Of a stretch of DNA of 64,000 nucleotides, positions 10,897 through 19,797 are shown piece after piece. The position numbers were made by a program, and so were the translations under genes. Source of the stretch: Oceanobacillus neutriphilus (GTDB lineage Bacteria > Bacillota > Bacilli > Bacillales > Amphibacillaceae); assembly GCF_014645515.1 (NCBI RefSeq), contig NZ_BMLW01000015.1:1-64000 (forward strand), written 5' to 3'. Under the pieces are notes generated by a model. It worked only from the letters and a program-made list of their open reading frames with translations. It had not been told where the DNA came from and did not search any database. How positions within the stretch are numbered: the stretch's first letter is position 1; every line of letters begins with the position of its first letter.

Positions 10897-10972
10897 ATAT
10901 AGAAGAGAAAACCAAGGGCACTTATGCTGTGTGGAATTTTTCCAATTATTTTAAATAAAGGGGCTGTATATT

Positions 10973-11644
10973 GTGGTCTTTCGAAGAATGAAGGAGGATA
11001 TGGAGGTTGTATTTGAACAAGATCCAGCCGCTCGAACATATTTTGAAGTTATGTTAACTTATTCCGGCGTACATGCAATATGGGCTCATCGCATAGCTCA
11101 CTGGCTGTATAGTAAGAACTTGAAATTTCTGGCCCGTTTTATTTCGCAATTCTCCCGTTTTATAACCGGTATTGAAATACATCCAGGGGCAAAAATAGGA
11201 AGACGATTGTTTATTGATCATGGAATGGGTGTTGTCATCGGAGAGACGTGTGAAATAGGGGATAATGTCACTATTTTTCAAGGAGTAACACTTGGAGGAA
11301 CTGGGAAAGAACAAGGTAAACGTCACCCCACGATTGAAGACAATGCGATGATATCGACAGGTGCCAAAGTACTTGGGGCAATTACAATTGGAGAGAACTC
11401 GAAGGTAGGTGGAGGCTCCGTCGTATTAAAAGATGTTCCCGCTAATTCTACAGTTGTCGGTGTTCCCGGCCAAGTCGTTGTCCAGGATGGAATACGGCTG
11501 AACAGGGATCTGGATCATCAGAACATTCCAGATCCGGTTTCGGAAAAATGCAGTGATTTACAAGACCAGATTAAAGAACTAAAAGCGGAAGTCGAGCTTT
11601 TAAAGAAAGGAAGAATAAACAATCATGACGATTCAAATATATAA
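10973..11644 (+). CDS. cysE: Serine O-acetyltransferase
   Basis: CysE makes O-acetylserine from serine and acetyl-CoA, the first step of cysteine synthesis. The 223-residue protein has an N-terminal helical region and a left-handed beta-helix made of hexapeptide repeats (about 65-175) with the catalytic [13 protein letters not shown] segment near residue 80. The GTG start follows AAAGGGG (10957-10963) and matches the Bacillus N-terminus (FRRMKED). Its 3' end overlaps cysS by 20 bases. Expression should depend on the upstream T-box. Confidence 0.96.
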   Translation: MVFRRMKEDMEVVFEQDPAARTYFEVMLTYSGVHAIWAHRIAHWLYSKNLKFLARFISQFSRFITGIEIHPGAKIGRRLFIDHGMGVVIGETCEIGDNVTIFQGVTLGGTGKEQGKRHPTIEDNAMISTGAKVLGAITIGENSKVGGGSVVLKDVPANSTVVGVPGQVVVQDGIRLNRDLDHQNIPDPVSEKCSDLQDQIKELKAEVELLKKGRINNHDDSNI

Positions 11645-13031
11645 CACGTTAACAAGGCAGAAAGAGGATTTCAAACCAATTGAGCCGGGGAAAGTGTCTA
11701 TGTATGTTTGCGGTCCTACCGTGTATAACTATATCCATATCGGAAATGCACGTCCGGCCATTGTATTTGATACAGTTCGGAGATATTTTGAATATCGGGG
11801 ATTTGATGTACGCTATGTTCTCAATTTTACAGATGTAGACGATAAAATTATTAAAGCAGCAAAAGAAGCAGGGGAAGAGGTAGGTACACTTGCTGACCGG
11901 TTTATTGATGCTTATTTAGAAGACGTACAATCATTGGGTGTTAAAAAAGCAACTAAAAATCCGCGTGTTATGGATTCGATGGAAGAGATTATTATCTTTA
12001 TCAAAGAATTAGTTGACAAAGGCTACGCTTATGAAGCGGACGGAGATGTTTATTTCAAGCCGCGCTCCTTTGAAGGATATGGAAAGCTCTCTCATCAATC
12101 TATTGATGAATTGCGCTCTGGGGCACGTATCCAAGTTGGTGAGAAAAAGGAAGATCCTTTAGATTTTGCTTTATGGAAAAAAGCAAAAGAGGGAGAAATT
12201 GCATGGGAATCTCCTTGGGGAGAAGGGCGCCCGGGCTGGCATATTGAGTGCTCGGCGATGGCGAAGAAATATTTAGGTGAAACGATTGATATTCATGCAG
12301 GAGGGCAGGACTTAACTTTCCCGCATCACGAAAATGAAATCGCGCAATCGGAAGCACATAATGATAAAACCTTTGCAAACTACTGGATGCATAACGGCTA
12401 TATTAATATCGACAATGAAAAAATGTCGAAATCACTCGGTAATTTTGTACTTGCACGTGATTTAATTGAAAAGCACGACCCGAAAGTATTGCGTTTCTTT
12501 ATGCTTTCCGTACATTACCGCAATCCGATTAATTTCACAGAAGAATTATTAGAAAGTGCTAAAACAAGCCTGGAAAGAATTGAAACAGCTTATCACAATT
12601 TAGGACACCGCCGTAAAGCAAGTATGGATCTGAGAGAAGATAATAAAGAATGGCTGGACCGTATCGAGGACCGTAAAAAACGGTTTGAAGCGGAAATGGA
12701 TGACGACTTTAATACAGCCAATGCTATTTCTATTCTATTTGATTTATCTAAAGAAGCGAATGTATATGTACAGGAGAAACAAACAGCGACAGAGGTGATT
12801 GATGCCTTTCGCGACACGATTGTCTCCATGCTTCAGGTGTTAGGGATCGACATCGAAAAAGAACAGGAAGAGCTTTTGGATGAAACCATTGAAGCGCTGA
12901 TTGCAGAACGAAACGAGGCACGTAAAAATCGTGATTTTGCTCGTGCCGATGAAATACGTGATCAATTGAAGAACGAAAAGATCATCTTAGAGGATACGCC
13001 GCAGGGTGTAAGATGGAAAAGAGGTAAATAA
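11625..13031 (+). CDS. cysS: Cysteinyl-tRNA synthetase
   Basis: It attaches cysteine to tRNA-Cys. The 468-residue class I enzyme shows the HIGH motif in [11 protein letters not shown] near residue 35, zinc ligands (CGPTVYN near 29, CSA near 209, and HHENE near 234), and the KMSKS motif [10 protein letters not shown] near 266. The ATG lies inside the end of cysE and the TAA shares a base with the ATG of mrnC, so translation is tightly coupled. The T-box upstream of cysE controls both. Confidence 0.98.
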   Translation: MTIQIYNTLTRQKEDFKPIEPGKVSMYVCGPTVYNYIHIGNARPAIVFDTVRRYFEYRGFDVRYVLNFTDVDDKIIKAAKEAGEEVGTLADRFIDAYLEDVQSLGVKKATKNPRVMDSMEEIIIFIKELVDKGYAYEADGDVYFKPRSFEGYGKLSHQSIDELRSGARIQVGEKKEDPLDFALWKKAKEGEIAWESPWGEGRPGWHIECSAMAKKYLGETIDIHAGGQDLTFPHHENEIAQSEAHNDKTFANYWMHNGYINIDNEKMSKSLGNFVLARDLIEKHDPKVLRFFMLSVHYRNPINFTEELLESAKTSLERIETAYHNLGHRRKASMDLREDNKEWLDRIEDRKKRFEAEMDDDFNTANAISILFDLSKEANVYVQEKQTATEVIDAFRDTIVSMLQVLGIDIEKEQEELLDETIEALIAERNEARKNRDFARADEIRDQLKNEKIILEDTPQGVRWKRGK

Positions 13032-13432
13032 TGAAAGACAGTGATGTCAGACAGATGAAAAGCCTCGCTCTGGCGTATATTGGAGATGCAATTTATGAAG
13101 TATATGTACGTGAGCTATTATTAGAGCGGGGAACTATTAAACCTAATCAATTACATCAGGAAGCTATTCGATATGTATCTGGCAAGTCACAGGCAAAGGT
13201 TATCCTCCATTGGCTGGACGGTAACCTTTTAACAGAAGAAGAAAGCAAAGTAGTAATCCGGGGAAGAAATGCCAAATCGGGCAGTACCCCTAAAAATATC
13301 AGTGTACAAACATATCGGTACAGTACAGCATTTGAAGCATTGATTGGCTATCACTATCTATTAAAAAATGAACAAAGGCTGCAGGAATTGATGACAAAAG
13401 CAGTGGAATTCTTAGAAGAAGGGAGTGCTTGA
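13031..13432 (+). CDS. mrnC: Mini-ribonuclease III
   Basis: Mini-III trims the ends of 23S rRNA precursor. It is an RNase III catalytic domain without the double-stranded RNA binding domain. The 133-residue product carries the family motif ALAYIGDAIYE near residue 13, including the catalytic Asp/Glu pair. Start and stop are nested in the cysS and rlmB coding ends, as in B. subtilis (yazC). Confidence 0.96.
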   Translation: MKDSDVRQMKSLALAYIGDAIYEVYVRELLLERGTIKPNQLHQEAIRYVSGKSQAKVILHWLDGNLLTEEESKVVIRGRNAKSGSTPKNISVQTYRYSTAFEALIGYHYLLKNEQRLQELMTKAVEFLEEGSA

Positions 13433-13433
13433 C

Positions 13434-14186
13434 GTGACACAGGAAAAAGAATGGATTATGGGGAAGAACCCCGTAATCGAAGCGTTAAAATCCGGCCGTT
13501 CTGTAAATAAAGTTTGGGTATCCGAACAATTACAGGGGACGGCCGCACATAAAATACAACAGCTTGCCCGTGAAGCGGGAGCGGTTGTTCAAAAAGTTCC
13601 AAGATCGAAGCTGGATAAGCTGCAGGAAGGAAATCATCAGGGGGTGGTAGCTTCCGTAGCCTCGTATCCCTATGCCTCTATCGAAGATCTCTTCGGCAGA
13701 GCAGAGGAAAGAGGAGAAGCCCCTTTCTTTATTTTGCTGGATGAATTAGAGGACCCGCATAACTTAGGATCTATTTTACGTACTGCTGATGCAACTGGAG
13801 CGCATGGAGTTATTATCCCTAAGCACCGTTCAGTCGGACTGACAGCTACAGTGGCAAAAACAGCAGCTGGAGCGTTGGAATATATTCCTGTTGCCAGAGT
13901 GACGAATATTGCTAATACCATTGATGAACTTAAAGAAAGAAATGTATGGATTGTCGGCACAGAGGCAGATGCTGATGAGGATTATCGTCAGCTTGATGGA
14001 ACTCTGCCAATTGGGCTTGTTATCGGGAATGAAGGAAAAGGAATGAGCCGTCTTGTCCGGAAAAAATGCGACTGGACGGTCAGCTTGCCGATGGTCGGAC
14101 AAGTTTCCTCGTTAAACGCATCTGTTGCATGCAGTTTACTCCTATATGAAGTATTACGAAAGCGAAAGCCTCTAGGGAGTTCCTGA
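13434..14186 (+). CDS. rlmB: 23S rRNA Gm2251 methyltransferase, SPOUT family
   Basis: This TrmH/RlmB-type enzyme 2'-O-methylates a guanosine in the 23S rRNA peptidyl-transferase region. It has an N-terminal L30e-like substrate domain (about 10-80) and the SPOUT fold with motif 1 DPHNLGSILRTADA near 105, motif 2 GNEGKGM near 200 and motif 3 SLNASVA near 225. I chose GTG 13434, eight bases after GGGAG; an in-frame GTG three codons earlier (13425) would overlap the ribosome site. It sits two bases after mrnC and directly abuts rae1. Confidence 0.94.
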   Translation: MTQEKEWIMGKNPVIEALKSGRSVNKVWVSEQLQGTAAHKIQQLAREAGAVVQKVPRSKLDKLQEGNHQGVVASVASYPYASIEDLFGRAEERGEAPFFILLDELEDPHNLGSILRTADATGAHGVIIPKHRSVGLTATVAKTAAGALEYIPVARVTNIANTIDELKERNVWIVGTEADADEDYRQLDGTLPIGLVIGNEGKGMSRLVRKKCDWTVSLPMVGQVSSLNASVACSLLLYEVLRKRKPLGSS

Positions 14187-14693
14187 ATGGTTGTATTAAT
14201 TGTAGACGGCTATAATATCATCGGCGCCTGGCCAGAGCTTGAGCATCTGAAGGAAAAAGATATTGGTCAGGCAAGAGACCGGCTTATTGAGCTCCTTGCA
14301 GAATATCAGGCATTTACTGGCGACCGTGTTATTGTAGTCTTCGATGCCTACTATGTACGTGGAATAGAATCAAAACAAGAACAATTTAAAGTTGAAGTTA
14401 TTTATACCAAGGAAAAAGAAACGGCAGATGAATGTATTGAAAAGCTTGTTAAGAAAGTAAAGAATGTTGAAACGCAAGTGTATGTTGCGACATCAGATTA
14501 TGCCGAACAACGGACAATTTTTGGACAAGGGGCTTTGCGCAAATCAGCCAGAGAGCTTCTGATTGAGATGGATGATATGAATCAGGAGATCCGCATCAGC
14601 CTTGAGGTACATCAAAAGGAAAAACCAGCTGCTAAAATCCCGATAGATCAAGATTTACTAAAAAGGTTTGAAGAGATGCGGCGGGGGAAATAG
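14187..14693 (+). CDS. rae1: Rae1 (YacP), ribosome-associated endoribonuclease
   Basis: Rae1 cleaves certain mRNAs in the ribosomal A site in B. subtilis. The 168-residue NYN/PIN-type protein has VDGYNIIGAW near residue 7, FDAYYV near 51 and acidic residues near TSDYAEQ at 111, which together form the metal site of the fold. The ATG follows the rlmB stop with no gap. It is the last gene of this run. The 956 bases to sigH contain repeats and hairpins but no gene. Confidence 0.93.
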   Translation: MVVLIVDGYNIIGAWPELEHLKEKDIGQARDRLIELLAEYQAFTGDRVIVVFDAYYVRGIESKQEQFKVEVIYTKEKETADECIEKLVKKVKNVETQVYVATSDYAEQRTIFGQGALRKSARELLIEMDDMNQEIRISLEVHQKEKPAAKIPIDQDLLKRFEEMRRGK

Positions 14694-15108
14694 AAATACA
14701 TGGAAGTAATGAAAAGGGAGTGCTTCTCAGAAAATTCATGAGAAGTCATTCCTGCAAAAAAGGAGCAATACCCTTTTTGCAGTCAGATGATGCTAATCCC
14801 TCAGGAGTCAAAACGGTCCGCCTCCGCTAAAAGGGGATTCTATACCTTTTAATACAACGGAGCCAATAGAAATTAGATAGTAAAGAACATATTTTTCGTG
14901 GTGCATATAAAAATGTTCCATCACGATTACTTTCTGTTTATAAAAGCTATTCCCGATATTTATTATTCATGCTGTGTGGTGTGTCATAGTTTCAATTGTC
15001 ATATTAACCATTTGAAACACTAAAATGATCTTTCATCAAGCAAAAGCGTTTATTTCATCTAACTCCATCAGGCTATGATTTCTTTCTTTCGCTGTGGAAG
15101 CCTAACTG
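14694..15108. other. Non-coding gap with hairpins
   Basis: There is no credible reading frame. Two hairpins stand near the start: CTTCTCA with TGAGAAG, and CTGCAAAAAAGG with CCTTTTTGCAG (about 14752-14782, one extra A), neither followed by a good T run. The rest is AT-rich and shows no recognisable gene remnant. In B. subtilis the corresponding gap before sigH is short. Confidence 0.6.
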
Positions 15109-15236
15109 AGCGCAGACCAACCACGGAGACTCCTATGGGAACAGGGCGAGCTGAAGATCCACTTGAAAAGCGGTTTTTCTTTTCAAGTTAGCTGAAGCCG
15201 TCCCCATGGAAAGCGTAGTGGTTGGTTGAAGGCGCT
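15109..15236. repeat. Nested palindromic repeat, copy A
   Basis: Outer arms AGCGC and GCGCT enclose ACCAACCAC (15116-15124) with GTGGTTGGT (15218-15226), then CCTATGGG with CCCATGG, then a central hairpin, ACTTGAAAAG with CTTTTCAAGT. The core motifs GAGACTCCT and GGAAAGCGTAGTG are shared with the copy at 50264-50398, while the arm sequences differ and stay complementary. Confidence 0.85.
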
Positions 15237-15568
15237 ATACACAATCTGCATTTCAATAAAAAGGTGACAAAATGCAAGCTGGATAATGAAGAACATGCTT
15301 ATCTTTGTAAGGTATAGATGTTTATTCTCAGGTGTGAAAGTTGAGTTAATAAGGTTCGACAGATATTCGACGGTTTTCAGCTAAAGACAAATGGCAGACC
15401 TTCATATTGTAATGACGAAAAATATTTTTTTGGAATAAATAAATACAGCCTCAGAAGCCTTTAGGTAAAGCGATAAGCACGTTTTAATCCAATTGTTGTA
15501 TAGGTAAAAAGACTTGTTTCTTTCCACGAAAACGACAAATTACGACTACTTCTGTCATAAAAGGGTCG

Positions 15569-15598
15569 TTGACGATATTTCTGATCGTCTAGTATAAT
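15569..15598 (+). promoter_or_regulatory. Sigma-A promoter of sigH
   Basis: TTGACG (15569-15574) and TATAAT (15593-15598) with 18 bases between them lie about 50 bases ahead of the sigH start. In B. subtilis this promoter is repressed by AbrB; no AbrB site can be defined by eye. Confidence 0.85.
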
Positions 15599-15649
15599 AG
15601 TTCCTATCGTGGAGATATTTGGAGATATCGATTTAGGAGGGGATTATTG

Positions 15650-16300
15650 GTGAACGGCGGGCAAATCAATACACGCAGCAAGAAATTGGACAAGCTAGAA
15701 GATATTCATTTGCTGGAATTAATCCATCAAGGTGACAGCTATGCGTTAGACCTCCTGATACATCGGTATTTAAATTTTGTAAGATTAAAAGCAAGGACCT
15801 ATTTTCTGGTTGGTGCTGATAAAGAAGATATTATTCAAGAAGGAATGATTGGATTATACAAGGCTATTCGTGATTTTAATATGGATCAGCCGACTCCTTT
15901 TAAAGCGTTCGCAGAATTGTGTGTGACAAGGCAAATCATCACCGCGATTAAAACAGCGACCAGACAAAAGCATGTACCCTTAAACTCTTATGTTTCTCTT
16001 GATAAGCCGATTTATGAGGAGGAATCCGACCGGACATTGCTGGATATAATCAGCAGTACGGAGGATAGCGACCCGGAGGAAATGCTTATTAACCGGGAAG
16101 AGTATGGAGCGATGGAATTCAAATTATCAGAATTATTGAGCGGTTTGGAGAGACAAGTGCTCCGGCTGTATTTGGATGGCTGCACTTATCAAGAAATTGC
16201 GAAACAGTTAAACCGTCATGTGAAATCGATTGATAACGCTTTAGTCCGGGTGAAGCGGAAGCTGGAGATACTGCTTGAGGAAAATGGGGTCACTATTTAA
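15650..16300 (+). CDS. sigH: RNA polymerase sigma-H factor
   Basis: Sigma-H directs transition-state, competence and early sporulation genes. The 216-residue protein has region 2 (about 45-110, with DIIQEGMIGLYKAIRDF and the conserved RQIITAIKTATRQ) and region 4 near the C-terminus with a helix-turn-helix (TYQEIAKQLN, then KSIDNALVRVKRKL). I chose GTG 15650, seven bases after AGGAGGGG; an adjacent TTG one codon upstream leaves too little spacing. Its own promoter lies upstream. Confidence 0.95.
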   Translation: MNGGQINTRSKKLDKLEDIHLLELIHQGDSYALDLLIHRYLNFVRLKARTYFLVGADKEDIIQEGMIGLYKAIRDFNMDQPTPFKAFAELCVTRQIITAIKTATRQKHVPLNSYVSLDKPIYEEESDRTLLDIISSTEDSDPEEMLINREEYGAMEFKLSELLSGLERQVLRLYLDGCTYQEIAKQLNRHVKSIDNALVRVKRKLEILLEENGVTI

Positions 16301-16347
16301 AAGAAGATTTTCAAAAAGAATAAAGTATGAAAAAACAAGAGATAACA

Positions 16348-16376
16348 TTGACATAATGATAGTGAAGTGCTATGTT
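16348..16376 (+). promoter_or_regulatory. Promoter of rpmG-secE-nusG
   Basis: A perfect -35 TTGACA (16348-16353) is followed after 17 bases by TATGTT (16371-16376), 37 bases before rpmG. The -10 is weak, the -35 and spacing are ideal. Confidence 0.75.
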
Positions 16377-16413
16377 AATATAGTCTATATCCCTATGTAT
16401 TGGGGTGGAATAT

Positions 16414-16563
16414 ATGAATAAAAAGATAGTCTTATCATGTGCAGTATGTTCTAGCAGGAACTATTCAACGAACAAAAACGCAGCCAATCAATCGCAAAGA
16501 TTAGAAGTGAAAAAGTTCTGTAAGCATTGCAAAACACATACCCTGCATCGTGAGACAAAATAG
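16414..16563 (+). CDS. rpmG: Ribosomal protein L33, zinc form
   Basis: A 49-residue gene encodes a large-subunit protein near the E site. It holds two zinc pairs (CAVC near residue 10, CKHC near 38), so it is the zinc-binding L33 paralogue rather than the zinc-free form made on zinc starvation. GGGGTGG precedes the ATG by five bases. It lies between sigH and secE, as rpmGB does in B. subtilis. Confidence 0.94.
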   Translation: MNKKIVLSCAVCSSRNYSTNKNAANQSQRLEVKKFCKHCKTHTLHRETK

Positions 16564-16611
16564 ATATAGATTGATGGATAGATTCGCGTAAGTTCGGGGG
16601 GATATCAGCAG

Positions 16612-16785
16612 ATGTTTAAGTTCTTAAAGAATGTTTCAAGAGAAATGAAGAAGGTAAGCTGGCCAAAAGGAAAAGAACTGAGAAACTATACCTTTGTGGT
16701 AATCTCTACAGTCGTTTTCATGGCGGTATTCTTTTTCGTTGTTGATTTAGGCATATCTCAACTTTTAGATGCATTTTTTGAATAA
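16612..16785 (+). CDS. secE: Preprotein translocase subunit SecE
   Basis: SecE clamps the SecY channel in the membrane. The 57-residue single-span form typical of Firmicutes is seen: an amphipathic N-terminal helix with the conserved EMKKVSWPKGKEL segment (residues 11-23) and one hydrophobic helix (about 27-48). Upstream GGGGGG/GGAT spacing is acceptable for the ATG. A short hairpin with T run follows before nusG. Confidence 0.95.
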   Translation: MFKFLKNVSREMKKVSWPKGKELRNYTFVVISTVVFMAVFFFVVDLGISQLLDAFFE

Positions 16786-16830
16786 TTCCGTTATAATGTA
16801 GGTATAATGAACAGAAGATAAAAGTCAACG

Positions 16831-16855
16831 AAAACCCGATTTATGCGGGTTTTTT
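16831..16855 (+). terminator. Short terminator or attenuator between secE and nusG
   Basis: AACCCG with CGGGTT (7-base loop) is followed by TTTTT. The stem is only six to eight base pairs, so it may attenuate rather than end transcription. TATAAT sequences at 16792-16797 and 16803-16808 just upstream lack convincing -35 boxes. Confidence 0.65.
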
Positions 16856-16895
16856 AAATTGGAATAAAAAAGAAGAAATATATTGATTCGTGAAG

Positions 16896-16932
16896 AGGAG
16901 GGGACAGGACAGTTTATTGTCCGATACAAATG
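16896..16932 (+). promoter_or_regulatory. Hairpin-bridged ribosome-binding site of nusG
   Basis: The only strong Shine-Dalgarno, AGGAGGGG (16896-16903), ends 26 bases before the nusG ATG (16930), too far for normal use. Between them GGACA (16907-16911) pairs with TGTCC (16918-16922). Folding that hairpin removes 16 bases and leaves an effective spacing near ten. No better start codon exists upstream in frame. Confidence 0.65.
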
Positions 16933-17466
16933 GAGAAGAATTGGTACGTGGTTCATACTTATTCCGGCTATGAGAATAAGGTAAAGATGAATCTTGAAAA
17001 AAGAGTAGAGTCTATGGGAATGGAAGATAAGATTTTCCGTGTGATTGTTCCAGAGGATGAAGAAGCAGAAATTAAAAATGGTAAAAAGAAAATGGTGAAG
17101 AAAAAATCTTTCCCGGGTTATGTTTTAACAGAAATGATTATGACGGACGATTCATGGTATGTGGTTCGTAATACTCCTGGAGTTACAGGATTTGTCGGCT
17201 CCAGCGGACATGGCGCAAAACCAACACCGTTATTACCTGATGAAGTAGACGTTGTGCTGAAAAGAATGGGTGTCAGTGAACCTGCCCTCCAAATCGATTT
17301 TGAAGTCAAAGAAAGTGTCCGTGTAACAGATGGACCATTTACAAACTTCACAGGAACCATTGAACAAATTGATGCGGATAAACAAAAACTGAAAGTACAT
17401 GTTAATATGTTCGGCAGAGAAACACCAGTTGAACTGGACTTTTCTCAAGTAGACAAGCTTTCGTAG
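16930..17466 (+). CDS. nusG: Transcription factor NusG
   Basis: NusG binds elongating RNA polymerase and, in bacilli, promotes pausing at TTNTTT-type sites. In 178 residues it has the NGN domain (1-105, beginning [17 protein letters not shown]) and a KOW domain (about 122-178) with [13 protein letters not shown]. The start is fixed by family alignment. The ribosome-binding arrangement is unusual (separate entry). Confidence 0.98.
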   Translation: MEKNWYVVHTYSGYENKVKMNLEKRVESMGMEDKIFRVIVPEDEEAEIKNGKKKMVKKKSFPGYVLTEMIMTDDSWYVVRNTPGVTGFVGSSGHGAKPTPLLPDEVDVVLKRMGVSEPALQIDFEVKESVRVTDGPFTNFTGTIEQIDADKQKLKVHVNMFGRETPVELDFSQVDKLS

Positions 17467-17507
17467 ATTTTAATGCGAAATAAAAAAAGAGTGATCCTAT
17501 TAAATGA

Positions 17508-17536
17508 GAACGGATTGCTGAAACAGCAATTCGTTC
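17508..17536 (+). other. 13-bp hairpin between nusG and rplK
   Basis: GAACGGATTGCTG pairs with CAGCAATTCGTTC (one G-U, loop AAA). No T run follows directly, so it is not a standard terminator. It could protect the 3' end of the nusG transcript or act with the weak structure before the T run at 17567-17575. Confidence 0.6.
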
Positions 17537-17564
17537 CGGATAAAGCATTATCATGAATCGAGGC

Positions 17565-17593
17565 TTGCTTTTTTTCTGAATTCATGCTAAGAT
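17565..17593 (+). promoter_or_regulatory. Candidate promoter of rplK-rplA
   Basis: TTGCTT (17565-17570), 17 bases, TAAGAT (17588-17593). The -10 matches the one used before rplM in this window. It leaves a leader of about 100 bases before rplK. Confidence 0.55.
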
Positions 17594-17702
17594 TTTTTTG
17601 TTATTCTTGTTTTCAACTAAAAGGAGAGCAAGAAATGAGTGGGAGGGTAAATAAAATTAGAGACCCTATTACCACATCACGGACTTTAAGGAGGTGTGTC
17701 TC

Positions 17703-18128
17703 GTGGCTAAAAAAGTAATCAAATTAGTAAAATTGCAAATTCCTGCGGGAAAAGCGAATCCAGCACCACCAGTTGGGCCGGCGCTAGGTCAAGCAGGTGT
17801 TAACATTATGGGATTCTGTAAAGAATTTAACGCTCGAACACAAGAACAAGCAGGTTTAATCATCCCTGTTGAAATCACAGTATTCGAGGATCGTTCATTT
17901 ACATTTGTTACAAAGACTCCGCCGGCAGCAGTGCTACTTAAAAAAGCAGCTGGAATCGAGTCTGGTTCAGGTGAACCTAATAAAACAAAAGTCGCTACTG
18001 TAAAACGCGACAAAGTAAAAGAAATCGCTGAAACAAAAATGCCGGATTTAAATGCAGCAGATGTTGATGCGGCAATGCGCATGGTTGAAGGTACTGCGCG
18101 CAGTATGGGAATCACAATCGAAGACTGA
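17703..18128 (+). CDS. rplK: Ribosomal protein L11
   Basis: L11 shapes the GTPase-associated centre and is needed for RelA activation. The 141-residue protein starts [15 protein letters not shown] with the proline-rich [13 protein letters not shown] loop (thiopeptide-binding side) near residue 22, and a C-terminal RNA-binding domain. GTG 17703 is eight bases after AAGGAGG and matches the family start; an upstream in-frame GTG overlaps that site. Confidence 0.97.
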   Translation: MAKKVIKLVKLQIPAGKANPAPPVGPALGQAGVNIMGFCKEFNARTQEQAGLIIPVEITVFEDRSFTFVTKTPPAAVLLKKAAGIESGSGEPNKTKVATVKRDKVKEIAETKMPDLNAADVDAAMRMVEGTARSMGITIED

Positions 18129-18170
18129 TTCGATATTCCGTAATCAGGCTTTTTGAACACGTACTTTAAG

Positions 18171-18290
18171 GGTTGCGGCTGTTTTCACCCGCAGCCTTAT
18201 TCGTGAGAATGCCGGACGGAAAGATGATTTGTGTACTGGACAAGAGTATTTGCTCTCGTCCCGTGGGAGGTACAACCGTTATAACCACAA
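18171..18290 (+). promoter_or_regulatory. Structured rplK-rplA leader, possible L1 target
   Basis: Three consecutive hairpins lie between rplK and rplA: GGTTGCGG with CCGCAGCC, then GGAC-AGAG with CTCT-GTCC (18238-18261), then GTGG with CCAC enclosing GAGGTAC (18263-18288). L1 is a known repressor that binds such mRNA sites, but I cannot match the exact L1 consensus by eye. Confidence 0.45.
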
Positions 18291-18307
18291 AAGAGGAGGA
18301 TATTAAT

Positions 18308-19000
18308 ATGGCTAAATATGGTAAGAAACATCAAGAAGCTCTAAAGCTGATTGATCGTACAAAAGCATATGAAATTAAAGAAGCTGTAGAGCTTGCAAAA
18401 AAGACTGCAAAAGCAAACTTTGATGAAACAGTAGAAGCTGCTTTTCGTCTTGGTGTAGACCCTAAGAAAGCAGATCAACAAATCCGCGGAGCAATGGTTT
18501 TACCGCATGGTACTGGTAAAACTCAACGCGTTCTTGTATTTGCTAAAGGTGATAAAGCAAAAGAAGCAGAAGCTGCTGGTGCAGATTATGTTGGAGAAGA
18601 AGATTACATCAACAAGATTAACCAAGGCTGGTTTGATTTTGACGTAATCGTTGCTACTCCGGACATGATGGCTCAAGTAGGTAAATTAGGCCGTGTTTTA
18701 GGACCAAAAGGCTTAATGCCAAACCCTAAAACAGGAACAGTAACTTTCGAAGTAGAAAAAGCTGTTCAGGACATTAAAGCTGGTAAAGTAGAATATCGCG
18801 TTGATAAATCTTCTAATATCCATGTTCCAATCGGAAAAGTTTCTTTCGATGAAACAAAATTAGTAGAAAACTTTACTGCACTTACTGATCAACTTGTAAA
18901 AGTTAAACCTCAGTCTTCTAAAGGCACTTACCTTAAAAATGCTTCCATTGCATCTACAATGGGACCAGGAATCAAAGTTGACGTTTCAAACTTCCGTTAA
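18308..19000 (+). CDS. rplA: Ribosomal protein L1
   Basis: L1 forms the mobile stalk beside the E site and represses its own mRNA in many bacteria. The 230-residue product has the normal two-domain form, with the hallmark [17 protein letters not shown] near residue 125. The ATG at 18308 follows GAGGAGG. A longer open frame beginning at 18173 runs through the structured leader and is not credible as coding. Confidence 0.97.
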   Translation: MAKYGKKHQEALKLIDRTKAYEIKEAVELAKKTAKANFDETVEAAFRLGVDPKKADQQIRGAMVLPHGTGKTQRVLVFAKGDKAKEAEAAGADYVGEEDYINKINQGWFDFDVIVATPDMMAQVGKLGRVLGPKGLMPNPKTGTVTFEVEKAVQDIKAGKVEYRVDKSSNIHVPIGKVSFDETKLVENFTALTDQLVKVKPQSSKGTYLKNASIASTMGPGIKVDVSNFR

Positions 19001-19007
19001 TTAGTAG

Positions 19008-19036
19008 TTGACTTTTAAGCCAACGTTCGATATACT
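19008..19036 (+). promoter_or_regulatory. Sigma-A promoter of rplJ-rplL
   Basis: TTGACT (19008-19013) and TATACT (19031-19036) have ideal 17-base spacing and begin eight bases after the rplA stop. The transcript would start with the L10 leader. Confidence 0.88.
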
Positions 19037-19039
19037 AAT

Positions 19040-19186
19040 TCTCGGTTTAATAAAATCGAATGTTATACCGTAGACAGCAGGGGCTATGCATGAGCTTAAT
19101 TATCCTGCCGAGGTGTTTATTTATAGAAAGGCAAACCGTTTTGCCGATCTAAAGTAAGCTCTCATGTCTGCATGAGAGCTTTTTTT
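19040..19186 (+). promoter_or_regulatory. L10 leader with attenuator
   Basis: The leader contains the segment GCAGGGGC and downstream CCTGCCGAGGTG typical of the Firmicute L10 leader. It ends in a strong terminator: AAGCTCTCATG with CATGAGAGCTT (19156-19181), loop TCTG, then a T run. L10 or the L10-L7/L12 complex binding the leader should lower read-through into rplJ. Boundaries are approximate. Confidence 0.85.
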
Positions 19187-19245
19187 ATAGAAAAGCACGT
19201 TCGAACGGTGTAATAATAGCGACGGTTATTATAGGAGGTGGAAAG

Positions 19246-19743
19246 ATGTCAGGGATTATTGAACAAAAGAAACAATTAGTAGAAGAAATTGCAGATAAGT
19301 TTCGTAATAGCCAAACTGCAGTAGTAGTTGACTATCGTGGACTTAACGTTTCAGAGGTTACTGCATTACGTAAAGAGCTTCGCGAAGCAGGTGTTGAATT
19401 CAAAGTATACAAAAATACAATGGTTCGCCGTGCTGTAGAAGCTGTTGAGCTAAACGAGCTTAGTGATGTATTAACTGGACCTAACGCAATTGCATTTAGT
19501 GAAGATGTTGTTGCTCCGGCAAGAATCTTGAACAACTTCAGTAAGGATCATGAAGCTTTAGAAATTAAAGGCGGAATTATTGAAGGAAATGTTGCTTCAC
19601 TAGATCAAATTAAAGAGCTTGCAGACCTGCCAAACTACGAAGGTATGGTATCTATGCTGCTTAGCGTACTTCAAGCTCCAATCCGTAATCTTGCTTATGC
19701 TACAAAAGCTGTTGCTGAGCAAAAAGAAGAACAAGGTGCATAA
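19246..19743 (+). CDS. rplJ: Ribosomal protein L10
   Basis: L10 carries the L7/L12 dimers on the ribosome stalk. At 165 residues it has the family N-terminal RNA-binding part ([20 protein letters not shown] near residue 28) and a long C-terminal helix for L7/L12 dimers. AGGAGGTG precedes the ATG. The L10 leader upstream controls it together with rplL. Confidence 0.97.
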   Translation: MSGIIEQKKQLVEEIADKFRNSQTAVVVDYRGLNVSEVTALRKELREAGVEFKVYKNTMVRRAVEAVELNELSDVLTGPNAIAFSEDVVAPARILNNFSKDHEALEIKGGIIEGNVASLDQIKELADLPNYEGMVSMLLSVLQAPIRNLAYATKAVAEQKEEQGA

Positions 19744-19797
19744 TACACCAAACGGTTTAAAAATAAAAAACAAACTTATATCAGGAGGAATTTAATC

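Noticed and set aside
17508-17536. A terminator after nusG.
   Set aside because: The stem is strong but no T run follows; kept only as a hairpin of unknown role.
18173-18307. An upstream extension of rplA by 45 codons.
   Set aside because: It passes through three hairpins of the leader, and the family start with a good GAGGAGG site is at 18308.
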